Positions 1-9,790 of a stretch of DNA of 64,000 nucleotides are shown one piece after another. The notes beneath the pieces were generated by a model, which was not told where the DNA came from, searched no databases, and saw nothing but the letters and a program-made list of their open reading frames with translations. Source of the DNA: Drosophila persimilis (taxonomy: Eukaryota; Arthropoda; Insecta; Diptera; Drosophilidae). The translations under genes and the position numbers were made by a program. The stretch covers positions 248,001 to 312,000 of the forward strand of contig NW_020825429.1 in NCBI RefSeq assembly GCF_003286085.1. The letters run 5' to 3'. Each line of letters starts with the position of its first letter. Within the stretch, counting starts at the first letter, position 1.

Positions 1-32
1 AACCACAATGGAGGGGACCGGAGGCGGCTGTA

Positions 33-881
33 ATGGGACCGTATGTGTCGCAGGAGGTGCGGACCGCCGTGCGCCAGGGGATGGTTTGGCACCACCAGAC
101 CTTGCACATCACGTGGGCCTCGGGGCCCGCCCCGTGCGAAGCACAGCCAGAGACCGGCGCCCGGGTGTGGGAAGAAAGTCCAATCGGCAGTAATGACAGG
201 GACCCGCGGAGGAGGAACCCCGGACCTGCCCCCACGACCTCAGCGGCCCACACGGCGAAGGCCGAGGCAGCGGCGGACACGGCGACGGACGAGGCAGCGG
301 CAGACACGGCGACGGACGAGGCAGCGGCAGACCCGGCGAAGGCCGAGGCAGCGGCAGACCCGGCGACGGACGAGGCAGCGGCAGACGCGGCGACGGACGT
401 GGCAGCGGCAGACACGGCGAAGGCCGAGGCAGCGGCAGACCCGGCGACGGACAAGGCAGCGGCAGACACGGCGACGGCCGAGGCAGCGGCGGACACGGCG
501 ACGGACGAGGCAGCGGCAGACACGGCACCGACGGAGGTGGAACACGCGGAAGTCGAGGCGTGGGAGCGCGGGCCGTGGGTGTGGCCCGCACCGGAGAGGT
601 CGACGGCGGTCGAGCGCCCAGCTCTGAAGCGGCAGGCCTCCTACCCGGAGCCCCATGCAGGACCGAAGCGGCCGGCCCTGCAACGGCAGAGCTCGTCACC
701 GACAGCCACGGTCCACTGGACGGCGATCCCGCGGGAGGAGTGGCCGGCGGCGGTGATCCGCGCGCAGACTCAGATTCGCCTCGTGGGTAGGCGGGTAAAG
801 AAACTGGTGAGCGAGTGGGGTACCCGGTACCGCATCGCAATATCGGCCACGCGCACGGAGGTGTTCCGGGAGCAAAAGTAA
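33..881 (+). CDS. Family K ORF upstream of the 3' LTR (5' partial), alanine/aspartate-rich repeats
   Basis: Open frame of about 280 codons directly upstream of the family K LTR region. The N-terminal third is Pro/Arg rich. Residues about 78-167 are ten 9-residue repeats of the type EAAADTATD. The C-terminal third is basic, with Trp-rich segments, and ends near 881 just before a purine tract. The related copy on the minus strand (49845-51220) is longer upstream, with a charged, coiled-coil-like start and a Gln-rich stretch, so this copy is only the C-terminal part. Its place after pol and before the LTR is where env or accessory ORFs sit in gypsy elements, but I see no signal peptide, furin site or membrane segment. 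Function unknown. The strong codon bias also opens the other frames, so it may not be translated. Confidence 0.4.
   Translation: MGPYVSQEVRTAVRQGMVWHHQTLHITWASGPAPCEAQPETGARVWEESPIGSNDRDPRRRNPGPAPTTSAAHTAKAEAAADTATDEAAADTATDEAAADPAKAEAAADPATDEAAADAATDVAAADTAKAEAAADPATDKAAADTATAEAAADTATDEAAADTAPTEVEHAEVEAWERGPWVWPAPERSTAVERPALKRQASYPEPHAGPKRPALQRQSSSPTATVHWTAIPREEWPAAVIRAQTQIRLVGRRVKKLVSEWGTRYRIAISATRTEVFREQK
264..533 (+). repeat. 27-bp minisatellite, 10 units, in frame
   Basis: Ten tandem 27-bp units, each 9 codons (Glu-Ala-Ala-Ala-Asp-x-Ala-x-x), exactly in frame. The homologous tract on the minus strand at 50193-50435 has nine units. Confidence 0.85.
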
Positions 882-1596
882 AGGAAAAAGGAAAAGAGAA
901 AAAAAGGGGGGCAGAAGGGAACAAAAAAAAAGACGGAAAAAAGGGCAAAACACGCGTGAAGAACGTGAATAAAGAGAAGGCGGAAAAGAGAGAAACGAAA
1001 TACTGACTGGGAGGAAATATCGAGTGGATCGCAGAAGCGCCCCTACATCGTATCGATAGGCGGGGTTCGGCTCCAGCCAGAAAATTGCAAGGGCTGGCAG
1101 CGCCGCCCGAGCAAAGGCGCCAGAGGGCGCCAGGGCGCCTGTGATCCCAGGTGCAACAAAGAGCGCGCGTAAAATAGGGCCGTTTGAATGAGGAAGGCAC
1201 ATACGGGAGTATTCCGCTGCGGGAAGAAAGAGGGGGGTGTGAGGAACCGCGGTTCCCACAGGCCGAGTGCGACCAAAGAACAGCCGGATAAAGGCGGTGG
1301 GACGGTGGAATATAGGCTGATGGCTGGCCGGATAAGGCGAAGGTCAGTCCAGATACCCAAGGATATCCGGATGCGGCGAAGAGGCCAAGGGCCCCGAGAG
1401 GAGAAGTGCCCTGCTCTCGGAGAGAGAGACACGCGAGAGGCAAAGGAGACGGCGGGATCGGGCCGGCAGTGATCCGACGCATGACCAAATAAGGGCATGG
1501 GATCACGCCACCGGCCAGGCCCCGTTACGAAGGCCGTGGAAACCAGGAGACGGCGATGGAAAACTACCGACGCCGTGCCGGGGCCTAGCAAGGGTC

Positions 1597-1604
1597 TATA
1601 AAAG
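1597..1604 (+). promoter_or_regulatory. TATA box of family K LTR
   Basis: TATAAAAG in the LTR region. The same motif is found at 40417-40424 and 51856-51863; the minus-strand copy has TATAAAAT at 49107-49114. The conserved position supports a Pol II LTR promoter. Confidence 0.6.
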
Positions 1605-2359
1605 GAGGCTGCGGCGTCGAAGCGGGTCTCTTTTCCGTGGATAAGTGATTGCGCGCGCACGTTGAAACCCCGTCAAAACGTAAGAGTGATACCCGGTACG
1701 GTTCGAAGAAGTGCAGTAAAGTGTATAGCAACAGGAAGACAGGCCCCGCCTGCCCCCAGAGTAAGTCTAAGTTAAGAGGAGATCCCCGTTTGCCGGCGGA
1801 AGCTAAGAGGGGAGTGCGAGACGTAGAGTGCGGATTTGAGTGGCGGGCCAAAGCAATAGCGGGGGTCAAATTGCCCCAATCATTAGCCTCAACGCTGCCA
1901 CACCCGACGAGAGCCCACGCGTGGTGGAGATCCGTAGATAAGCGAAATTGTAACATCTAGCCCTAAGTCCTAATAGAATTACGAATAAAGCGAAGTTCGA
2001 GTAAAGAAAAGGAAGGTCTTATCATTTGTCGTTGGGGGCAACAATAAAAATACGTTGCGGCGAATCTGCCGACCGCTGAGCGAGCCCAGCAAACTCAAGC
2101 GAGCCCAAAAAGCAGGTTCGTTACAATACTCAGCATTCAGCAGAGAGTAGTTTTGAAAACGTCATTCAAGAGACTAGCAAGCCTCTAAACCAATTTAAAC
2201 AGCAGCTACTATTAGCGCAAGGGAGATTCACAGTTCATGAGTTAGTAAGAGTTTATGAAAATACCCGACATATTATTGAATTTGATACGGTTGACAATCT
2301 GCTAATCATTTTAAAAGAATTTATTCAGCCTCACTTAACCACAGGAATGCACTGCACTT

Positions 2360-3343
2360 AAGAAGATTTATACCTTATCCAAAATAAAGGAAAACTTCAT
2401 AAATAAATTTCTCTTCACGAGAAAGTTCCTCCAAGATGTAGTAAATTCAGAAGATAAAGCTATAATTATAGAAGAAACACATTGCAGAGCCCATAGAGGA
2501 CTAGACGAAAATTACAAACAATTAACTAAGTTGTATTATTGGCCAAACCTGCACAAAAAATTAAAAGAATATATAAAAAATTGTGAGATCTGTAACAAAA
2601 AAAAAAATCACAGACACCCTGTAAAAATTCCAATTGGGGAAGCTCCCATTCCAGCAAAAGAAGGAGATCAATTACACTTAGACATATACTATGCCCAAAA
2701 CCTAACATTCATAACTTGTATAGATTCTTATTCCAAATACTTGGTGGTCAAGGAAATTCAAAGTAAATTAAACATTGAAAATAAGGTAATGGAAATTTTG
2801 CAACACTTTCCTTTAGCAACATCATTAATGACTGACAACGAACCAAGCTTTACTTCAGCACAATTTAGATCATTCATACAAAGAAGTAACTTAACTATTT
2901 ATTATGCTGATCCCAGACACAGCAACTCAAATGGTCAGGTAGAAAGGGTACATTCCACACTAACAGAAATAGCGCGGTGCATCAAGGATGAACTAAATCT
3001 AACAGATTATTCAGAAATAATAATAAGGGCGGCACTGAAATATAACCTGACGATACATTCAACGACCAATCAAATGCCATATGACATATTGTATAACAAA
3101 ATAGAACACAAACATAATCCAATATTACTTAAGGAAGCTCAGACCAAAATGCTTAAGCTACATAACAAAGATAGAAGAGAAAAAGATTATAAAATAGGAG
3201 AAGTAGTTTATGAACAGAAATTCGGGGAAAGAAATAAACTTCAATCCCGATACAAAAAGCAGGTAGTTAAGGAAAATCGACCGAATAAAATTATAACCAA
3301 AAATAGAAACAGAATTATACATAACGATAACATCAAATATTAA
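2360..3343 (+). pseudogene. pol: Errantivirus 1 integrase (C-terminal pol)
   Basis: Ty3/gypsy integrase that inserts viral cDNA. The frame is open from about 2370 to the stop at 3343. An H-x3-H/C-x2-C zinc module lies at about 2480-2600 (HCRAH, then CEICN). The D,D-35-E core shows Asp in LHLDIYY (about 2687), Asp in MTDNEPSF (about 2834) and Glu in GQVERVHST (about 2945). The C-terminal tail is Lys/Arg rich. Upstream, the RNase H-integrase linker is interrupted by stops around 2362 in that frame, so pol is broken at its left. The integrase core itself keeps all three catalytic residues. The stop is followed within about 15 bp by a TTTTCCAG splice-acceptor-like motif, typical of the spliced env of this group. 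Confidence 0.85.
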
Positions 3344-3515
3344 ATACTTTTTCCAGAAAATATATGCGAATATACTTATACTGACTTTTTTTATATTGAC
3401 GACTTCGGAAGTAATTGACTATACGCATAGTGACTATCTATTGCTCAAAGACGACAGAGACGTTTACACTTATGAAACATACGCTGAACTTTTCCATATT
3501 ACTAATTTGAGTTTT
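3344..3515 (+). pseudogene. env: Errantivirus 1 env, 5' fragment
   Basis: After the integrase stop comes an acceptor-like TTTTCCAG (about 3349-3356), then a short segment whose translation (LLKDDRDVYTYE..., ending HITNLS) resembles the start of the mature errantivirus surface subunit. It has an in-frame stop (about 3417) and is cut at about 3515 by the tail of a non-LTR element. Most of the surface subunit is missing between here and 8576. Confidence 0.6.
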
Positions 3516-3555
3516 TATTTATTTATTTATTTATTTATTTATTATTAAATTAACC
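3516..3555 (-). repeat. (TTTA)n-type 3' tail of a CR1/jockey-like element
   Basis: ATTTATTT tract followed by TTATTAAATTAAC. The same arrangement is repeated at 7359-7382 next to the RT fragment. On the minus strand this is an A-rich microsatellite 3' tail, as in CR1/jockey-superfamily elements. Confidence 0.55.
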
Positions 3556-3992
3556 GTCCTTGATCATGACAGTGGGACCAATGTGCTGCTCTAATTGCTC
3601 CACGGAGTTGAAGTGTCCATCACCACCTCCATCGTTACGAGCACGACGTTGCTTGTGGCCGGCCTTGACCATGGCTGTCATCTTAATTGGCTGCTTGATT
3701 TGCTCCATGGAGTTTTGCTTGCCGTCTCCAGCGCCTACTTTACGATCGTTTCCTTGCTTATAGCCGTCCTTAATCATGGAAGTGGGACCAATGTCCTGCT
3801 CGAATTGTCCCACCGAGTTGCACTTTCCGTCTCCACCACCATAGTTGCGACCACGCCCTTGCTTACGACCGCCCTTGACCATGACAGTTGTCCCAATTGA
3901 TGCTCGTCTCCAGCTTCTTCGTAACGATCACGCTTTTGTTGTTTGGTGGACACGTTGGAACTGTCGCCAATATCCCGCTCAAAGAGCACCAT
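3550..3992 (-). pseudogene. 35-residue-repeat protein segment, copy 1
   Basis: Minus-strand coding-like segment. It starts with a lead around MVLFERDIGD (3992), then three or four imperfect repeats of about 35 residues (105 bp), each with a Met-Val/Ile-Lys-x-Gly-x-Lys-Gln start, an Arg-Asn-x-Gly-Gly-Gly-Asp-Gly core and a Gln-x-x-Gln-x-Ile-Gly end. The frame breaks between the lead (3774-3992) and the repeats (3550-3882): this copy has TTGATGC where copy 2 has TGTGCTGC near 3896. Not recognised. It is highly charged and Gly-rich, with no signal peptide or membrane span. Probably a broken gene copy. Confidence 0.45.
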
Positions 3993-4477
3993 CGACTTTA
4001 GCTTGAAGTGGAGCTCGTTGGCGAAGTCGTGATCAGACTTCCGGTTTTAAAATGAAGTTCCTATAAAAATTAAACCAATAAAATGGATGAAATACAAGAA
4101 AAAGGAATCCGGGGGAAAGAAGAAAGGGCAGTCGAAAAAAACTGGGAGTGAGAAAAAGTAAGGGAAAAGTATGGATACCCTTTGAAACGAACGAAGAAAA
4201 CCAGCTCCCTCTCACAGTGTGGCTTAGCACTTATAGGTTTTCATTATTTTTAGTCACTCAGTCAACGAATAGAAATAAGTCCCAAAAAAAACTACACAAT
4301 AGTCTGGTATTTTGCGGCAACAAATCAGTCGCTCGCCGAGCTGTTGAACACGTCCGCGCCAGAGGCTGGCCTGCGGATAACCGGAACACCATCGCATTCT
4401 CCTCCACTCCAAGCTGGCCTGTAGGTCCCCAAGGGGCAGATACTTTAGAGGTTACTTCTTTGCCAGTCTAAAGATGT

Positions 4478-4640
4478 TTACATTCAAAACGTTTTGAGCA
4501 TCCAGTTTCTCGTTCAGCCCACGATCGCGCCCCTGGATCATATCGTTGTAGATGGGAACAGCATTGCCATCGTCTAGGGTGAGGTCCTCGATCACGTGCC
4601 GGTTGCCACGAAGTGCCCCCTTCGATTGGGGGAGAAGTAA
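4478..4640 (-). pseudogene. Unidentified C-terminal coding segment
   Basis: The minus strand is open through about 53 codons to a TAA at 4478, with ordinary protein-like composition (segment VIEDLTLDDGNAVPIYNDM, then a charged helix and RLAKK at the end). No start is visible; it would be a last exon. It lies between the two 35-residue-repeat segments and is on the same strand. Family not recognised. Confidence 0.4.
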
Positions 4641-4807
4641 AATGTTAAACTAGATGTGTAGTGTGTAGTATGTAGTGCTCGTCTGTGATTGTGTGTGATT
4701 GTGAAATCCAAACGAGTATCTCGTCTGACACTTCAGGCAGTGACTGAACAAAAATATTATACGACATAGTAGTATCTTTCTGAGTCGTTTGAATGTTTCG
4801 GATTCGG

Positions 4808-5080
4808 TCATAATTCCGCCTCTTTGGGTGCGACATCTGCCTTTGGCACCGCTGGTGAATTGACATTCGAATCGGCTTCGGATTTGCTTCCGAAGAAAAA
4901 ATTGGTCAGGATACTCTCCCGCCTCTTGCCGCCGGGATCACCAGTACCCCCGCGGGCTCGACCGCCACTACCACCGACCCCGTCCATGAAGGGCGTCATT
5001 ATTTCCATGGGGAAGGGGTAAAGGATACAGCAACGGCGCTCTGCGGCAATCGAGGTGAGAATTTGTAGATGCCTTAGCTG
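4808..5080 (-). pseudogene. Unidentified Gly-rich coding segment
   Basis: Minus-strand open segment with a Pro-Met-Glu-Ile-Met-Thr-Pro-Phe start, a Gly/Arg-rich stretch, then a RRESILTNFF motif and an acidic tail ending at a TGA near 4808. The ILTNFF motif with a Gly-rich linker faintly recalls C-terminal tails of dynein light-intermediate chains, but the match is too weak to assign. It is part of the tandem unit. Confidence 0.35.
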
Positions 5081-5269
5081 CAGGGTAATCTTGGTACTCC
5101 CATTAATTTGTGTTTGCTTTATAAAATATGAAACAAAAAACGGACAAACATTACATGGCAAACAAATATGTTAATCGATACTGTCTGGCATCTTAGCACG
5201 GCGTCGCTGTTTTGCTTGCTTGTAACGCTGCCGTCTCCCCCACCATCATTACGATCTTGCTCTTGTTTT

Positions 5270-6260
5270 TGACCGTCCTTGATCATGACAGTGGGACCAA
5301 TGTGATGCTCTAATTGCTCCACGGAGTTGAATTATCCATCACCACCTCCATCGTTACGAGCACGACGTTGCTTGTGGCCGGCCTTGACCATGGCTGTCTT
5401 CTTAATTGGCTGCTTGATTTGCTCCATGGAGTTTTGCTTGCCGTCTCCAGCGCCTACTTTACGATCGTTTCCTTGCTTATAGCCGTCCTTAATCATGGAA
5501 GTGGGACCAATGTCCTGCTCGAATTGTCCCACCGAGTTGCACTTTCCGTCTCCACCACCATAGTTGCGACCACGCCCTTGCTTACGACCGCCCTTGACCA
5601 TGACAGTTGTCCCAATGTGCTGCTCGTCTCCAGCTTCTTCGTAACGATCACGCTTTTGTTGTTTGGCGGACACGTTGGAACTGTCGCCAATATCCCGCTC
5701 GAAGTGCACCATCGACTTTAGCTTGAAGTGGAGCTCGTTGGCGAATTCGTGATCAGACTTCCGGTTTTAAAATGAAGTTCCTATAAAAATTAAACCAAAA
5801 TTAAACCAATAAAATGGATGAAATACAAGAAAAAGGAATCCGGGGGAAAGAAGAAAGGGCAGTCGAAGAAAACTAAGGGGAAAACGATGGGGAAAATCAG
5901 GGAATAATTGCAGGCGGGGAAGAGAATGTGGGAGTGAGAAAAAGTAAGGGAAAGTATGGATACCCTTTGAAACGAAAGAAGAAAACCAGCTCCCTCTCAC
6001 AGTGTGGCTTAGCACTTATTATAGGTTTTCATTATTTTTAGTCACTCAGTCAACGAATAGAAATAAGTCCCAAAAAAACTACACAATAGTCTGGTCATTT
6101 GCGGCAACAAATCAGTCGGAAGGCACACACTCGCTCGCCGAGCTGTTGAACACGTCCGCGCCAGAGGCTGGCCTGCGGATAACCGGAACACCAACGCATT
6201 CGCCACTCCAAGCTGGCCTGTAGGTCCCCAAGGGGCAGATACTTTAGAGGTTACTTCTTT
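5270..6260 (-). repeat. Unidentified 1.7-kb tandem unit, copy 2 (cut by DINE-1)
   Basis: Second head-to-tail copy, near-identical to 3556-4465, with small indels (for example an extra 60 bp near 5880-5940). It is cut at 6260 by a DINE-1, so the two downstream coding segments seen in copy 1 are missing. 5119-5269 belongs to the inter-unit part. Confidence 0.55.
5281..5712 (-). pseudogene. 35-residue-repeat protein segment, copy 2
   Basis: Minus-strand open frame from about 5712 through 5332, with the same lead (MVHFERDIGD) and tandem 35-residue repeats as at 3550-3992. Here the lead and repeats are in one frame. The frame then breaks near 5332 (a TTATCC in place of TGTCC) and the last repeat continues in another frame to about 5210. 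Upstream on the minus strand is an AT-rich stretch with no clear start, so the Met at 5712 may not be the real start. Confidence 0.45.
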
Positions 6261-7358
6261 TTATACCCGATACTCAAAATGAGTATTGGGGTATATTAGA
6301 TTTGTGGTGAAAGTGGATGTGTGTAACGTCCAGAAGGAATCGTTTCCGACCCCATAAAGTATATATATTCTTGATCAGCATCAATAGCCGAGTCGATTGA
6401 GCCCTGTCTGTCTGTCCGTCCGTCCGTCTGTCCGTCCCCTTCAGCGCCTAATGCTCAAAGACTATAAGAGCTAGAGCAACGATGTTTTGGATCCAGACTT
6501 CTGTGATATGTCACTGCTCCAAAAATATTTCAAAACTTTGCCCCGCCCACTTCCGCCCCCACAAAGGGCGAAAATGTGGCATCCACAATTTCGACGATAC
6601 GAGAAAACTAAAAACGCAGAATCGTAGAAGATGACTATATCTTCTAGAGTGCAAAATCTGAACCAGATCGTATAATTATTACAGCCAGAATCACGAAAAC
6701 AATATCACTCTTTCTTGCTCTGTCTCACTCTAACACACAGGTTTCATGGTCGGTTTTGCCAATTGCAAAAAATGAGTTCAAGGATCTCAGAACCTATAAA
6801 AGCCAGAGCAACCAAATTTGGTATCCACACTCCTGTGATATCGGACCTTGACCGTTTCCTGTCCAAATTTCGAAACACCCCCTTCCGCCCCCGCAAAGGA
6901 CGAAAATCTGAGGCAACCACAAATCTCAGAGACTATTAAGGCTAGAGTAACCAAATTTGGTACACACACTCCTTTAAGATGTCACTATAAAACGTATATC
7001 TCAGAATTTCGCCCCACCCCCATCCGCCCCCACAAAAGACGAAAATCTGTTGCATCCACAATATTGCAGATTTGAGAAAACTAAAAACGCAGAATCATAG
7101 ATAATGACCATATCTATTAGATTGCTGAATCTGGATCAGATCAGATAATTTTTATAGCCAAAAGGAACAAATCAATTTGCAGTGGCTACGCAGCGCCCGA
7201 CGTCACGCTCAGACTGATTTTCTGTCTCTCTCGCACGCACTCTTTGTCGTGTCGTTAAATATTAGCGCCATCTGCCGGAGGAGAGCCATACTGACTTAGT
7301 ATCGGGTATAACCGTAGAGTTGCGGTGTCCGCAGCAACTCACAACGTTCCCCCTCGTT
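6261..7358 (+). mobile_element. DINE-1/INE-1 (Helentron-type), full length about 1.1 kb
   Basis: Starts TTATACCCGATACTC and ends CCCCCTCGTT. It contains a GTCT/GTCC microsatellite (about 6405-6440), repeated internal modules (CCGCCCAC..., 'AAAATCTG', 'ACTAAAAACGCAGAATC') and a TAGTATCGGGTATAA near its 3' end that pairs with the 5' end. Noncoding: short open frames in it are incidental. Confidence 0.88.
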
Positions 7359-8575
7359 TTTTATTTATTTATTAAATTAACAATTATATATTAATAATGG
7401 TACTAAGTTACCAAAGGCGGAAAAAGATAAGTTAAAAGTTAGCTAAATTTAAATGATTATAAATATTGCATGCAATTAGTTTAAGAGACAGTTCAGGGGA
7501 TAGGGTTTGACAGAGGGTGTTATAATTATGGCATAAAACCCTAAAAGGTTCATGATCAGCATAATTAGACCTACATATGGGTAGACGGATAGGCCTAAAA
7601 GTACGGGTAGGTCTAGATGGAACGGCCAAGTCAATCTGACCCAAGAGAGTTTGGGAGTCAACAGTCCCAAGAAGGAGCTTGTGCACGAACATTACGCCAT
7701 TGCATATTCTGCGATGGTGCAACGACGGCAGGTCAATAAGATTTAGCCTAGACCGGTAGGGTGGCAAGATTCTACCTGAGTCCCAGTTAAAGTTCCGAAG
7801 GGCAAAAATTAAAAATTGCTTTTGCACGGATTCAATAACAGCCTGCTGTACTTTATACTGCGGGCTCCACACACAAGAACAATACTCCAATATAGGACGT
7901 ACTAACGAGATGTACAGTTGTTTCGTAACGTACGGGTCGTCAAACTCCTTGGACCAACGCTTGATGAACGCTAAAACACCCTTAGCTTTATTTACAGTTG
8001 TAGCTATATGGGTGTTAAAACACATCTTATGATCAAAAAGGACTCCAAGGTCATTTGAACTCGAAATTCGCTCAAGGACATGATTTCCTAGAACATATGG
8101 GACAAAATGAGGAGCGCGACGGTAAAATGTCATAAGTTTGCATTTGGAAAGGTTCAGAAAAAGAAGATTAGTTGAACACCACAATAGTAGTTCACTTAGA
8201 TCAAGTTGAAGGCGTGTGTGCAAATACCAATCAGAGTAAGAAAGACAGATTTTGACATCATCAGCATACATTAGTGTAGTAGAGTATATTATAACTTGAG
8301 GAAGGTCATTCACAAATAAAATGAACAGAAGCGGGCCCAGATGACTTCCCTGTGGCACACCTGAAGTAACATTTACAGTATTTGACAACACGTTAGAAAA
8401 CAAAACACGTTGAGTACGGTTAGAGAGATAGGACAAAATCCAATCTAGAAGATTCGTTGGGAACCCTAATAAAGAGAGCTTGTGAATAAGCAGAGCAAGG
8501 AGAGATAGAGAGATAATTGATATAGAATCCAAATATGTCAACAAATCAATTAATTCAGATGATGAGTGGGAAATA
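7359..8575 (-). mobile_element. CR1/jockey-superfamily non-LTR element, 5'-truncated
   Basis: Minus-strand 3' part of a non-LTR retrotransposon: RT domain to 3' tail. The 5' end is cut inside the RT and abuts errantivirus 1 env near 8576. No target-site duplication is visible between 3515 and 8576. The 3' tail (TAAATAAATAAA type) at 7359-7382 is repeated at 3516-3555, so the sequence in between (3556-7358) probably entered, or was duplicated into, the tail. Confidence 0.75.
7432..8560 (-). pseudogene. CR1/jockey-like reverse transcriptase, truncated
   Basis: About 375 codons are open. RT motifs in order: a decayed FDSIS-type motif, LLGFPTNLLDWI-SYLSNRTQ, SGVPQGSHLGPLLF, the catalytic YADD (LMYADDVKI, about 8255-8285), then a GVLFD palm/thumb segment and the C-terminal LPPYRSRLNLIDLPSLHHRR block typical of the CR1 clade. 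The normal endonuclease and the RT start are missing. The frame runs on into the errantivirus region at its start by chance, so the Met at 8661 is not a real start. Long open length suggests a fairly young insertion. Confidence 0.75.
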
Positions 8576-9780
8576 TAAATGGACTTAAGTCTATTAAAAT
8601 TAATGATTTCAGAATTAGTTCCAAAACGGAATGAAAGGGGAATTAATGAATTAGGTACCATTTGGAAATGGATAGCAGGCAGCCCTGATCATGACGACTT
8701 TTTGAAAATACAAAATAAAGTAAATGAATTAACTGAAAATAATAATAAACAATTTGTAATAAATTCAAAATTTTTCAAAGAAATTGAATTGCTATCAAAT
8801 TCATTAAAAAATTGCATCTTCAATGAAGAAACGATACTGAGAAAGCTTCGTTTAAAATTAATAACTTTTGACCTACTAAATTTAGTTGATACCATAACCC
8901 TCTTAAAAGTAAACATTTTCAATACAAAAATTTTAAATAAAAACGAAATAGAGGACATTTATAAGCATGAAAAACATCCTGTTGAACTGTATGATCTGCT
9001 GGACATTGCAACGGTTAAAATAATTCGAAATGCAGATTTAATAATCATTTATACAAAATATCCTCAAATTAAAGATATTTGCAAGTTTTACCATGCAAGA
9101 GCCATCTCACAAAATGATGGAATGTTAGTTATAAGTGAAAAAGTTTGTGAATGTAAGGAGAAATACTATTTAATGAATAATTTTAAAAGTGAAACTTTTA
9201 ACAATTACGCACAAATATATTTAAAGAAGACCTGTTTCACCAATTTACTAATGGCTTTAAAGCCAACTGCACTAAGGGACTAAGGGACCAACTGCAAAAG
9301 GGAAAAAACAAAGAAATAGACATCATTCAGGAAGGTGCCATATTAGTTTCAGGCAAAAATATCGTAGACAATACTACTTTGTTAGGTTCGTATCTCCTTA
9401 TATTCACAATTTTAATAAATAATATAACCCACATAAATGATAAGGGTAAAATTCTAAGATATATATCGAATCATAGATATAGCGATTTTGAATTAGTTGA
9501 TTATATACAATCGAATGATAAGCAATTTTCTTTTGATAATGTTAATATTTTAAATCACCTTATAACATTAGGTAATACGGCCTTACCATTAACAACATTA
9601 TTTTTAATCATTTTGATATTGATAATGTTATTTTACTTCGGCTATAAGTTAACCAAATTTGTACTTATTAAATCAATAAAAATACCGTCAGAAGAAATAG
9701 TGGAATGCAGCATTCAAATACTGTCAGAAGAAATTAGAGCTCTATCAGAACTTCAAAATGTACCGGAACGAAACATTTAA
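8576..9780 (+). pseudogene. env: Errantivirus 1 env, transmembrane subunit (frameshifted)
   Basis: Fusion subunit of the errantivirus envelope. A furin-type site (KRNERG) at about 8630-8645 is followed by the family fusion-peptide region (INELGTIWKWIAGSPDHDD), heptad-rich helices, a Cys cluster (about 9150-9240) and, near the C-terminus, a hydrophobic membrane span (about 9585-9650) with a short tail ending at 9780. The frame is broken at 9272-9287 by a tandem duplication of the 8-mer CTAAGGGA, which brings in a stop at 9281-9283. The N-terminal side is joined to the non-LTR insertion. Clearly non-functional as it stands. Confidence 0.85.
9272..9287 (+). repeat. 8-bp tandem duplication breaking env
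   Basis: CTAAGGGA occurs twice in direct succession. Coding potential changes frame exactly here, so this duplication is the likely inactivating event. Confidence 0.75.
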
Positions 9781-9790
9781 GAATGGGGGG

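Larger units (their letters stand above)
1..2125 (+). mobile_element. Family K Ty3/gypsy LTR retrotransposon, 3' part
   Basis: GC-rich 3' end of an LTR element that continues beyond the left edge of the window. It holds the end of an open frame (33-881), a purine-rich stretch near 880-945 that could be a polypurine tract, and a long LTR-like region with a TATA box (1597-1604) and AATAAA signals (1984, 2043). It ends with GGTTCGTTACA at 2115-2125. The same LTR region recurs at 39815-40919 (+), 48623-49724 (-) and 51236-52266 (+). A tRNA-Lys primer site follows the same LTR end at 48000-48030, which assigns it to Ty3/gypsy. The exact LTR start is not visible: no TGTAACGAACC terminus is seen here. 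Confidence 0.75.
2126..3515 (+). mobile_element. Errantivirus 1 (gypsy-type), left part: pol end to env start
   Basis: AT-rich sequence begins abruptly after the family K LTR. It carries the pol region between RNase H and integrase (2126-2350), the integrase, then the start of env. The element resumes at about 8576 with the env fusion region and 3' LTR, so it was split by later insertions. The 5' LTR, gag, protease and RT are not in the window. The env type (Trp-Ile-Ala-Gly-Ser-Pro-Asp-His after the cleavage site) is that of the 17.6/297/ZAM/Idefix group. Confidence 0.85.
3556..5269 (-). repeat. Unidentified 1.7-kb tandem unit, copy 1
   Basis: First of two head-to-tail copies of a sequence I cannot name. 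3556-4465 is near-identical to 5281-6256. On the minus strand it contains a 35-residue-repeat coding segment (3550-3992), a lysine-rich AT stretch, a short open segment (4478-4640) and a longer one (4808-5080). These look like exons or gene fragments rather than transposase or polymerase: no RT, integrase or transposase motif is present. It could be a fragment of an amplified host gene family or an unrecognised element. Confidence 0.5.

Noticed and set aside
109-1506. Long minus-strand open frame of 465 codons opposite the family K ORF and LTR
   Set aside because: Shadow of the 27-bp repeats and GC-rich codon bias on the other strand; it runs through the TATA and poly(A) region of an LTR. The equivalent plus-strand frame at 49081-50589 is rejected for the same reason.
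7432-8661. Met at 8661 as start of the CR1-like protein
   Set aside because: The first 30 or so codons are antisense to errantivirus env; the non-LTR sequence begins only near 8575.
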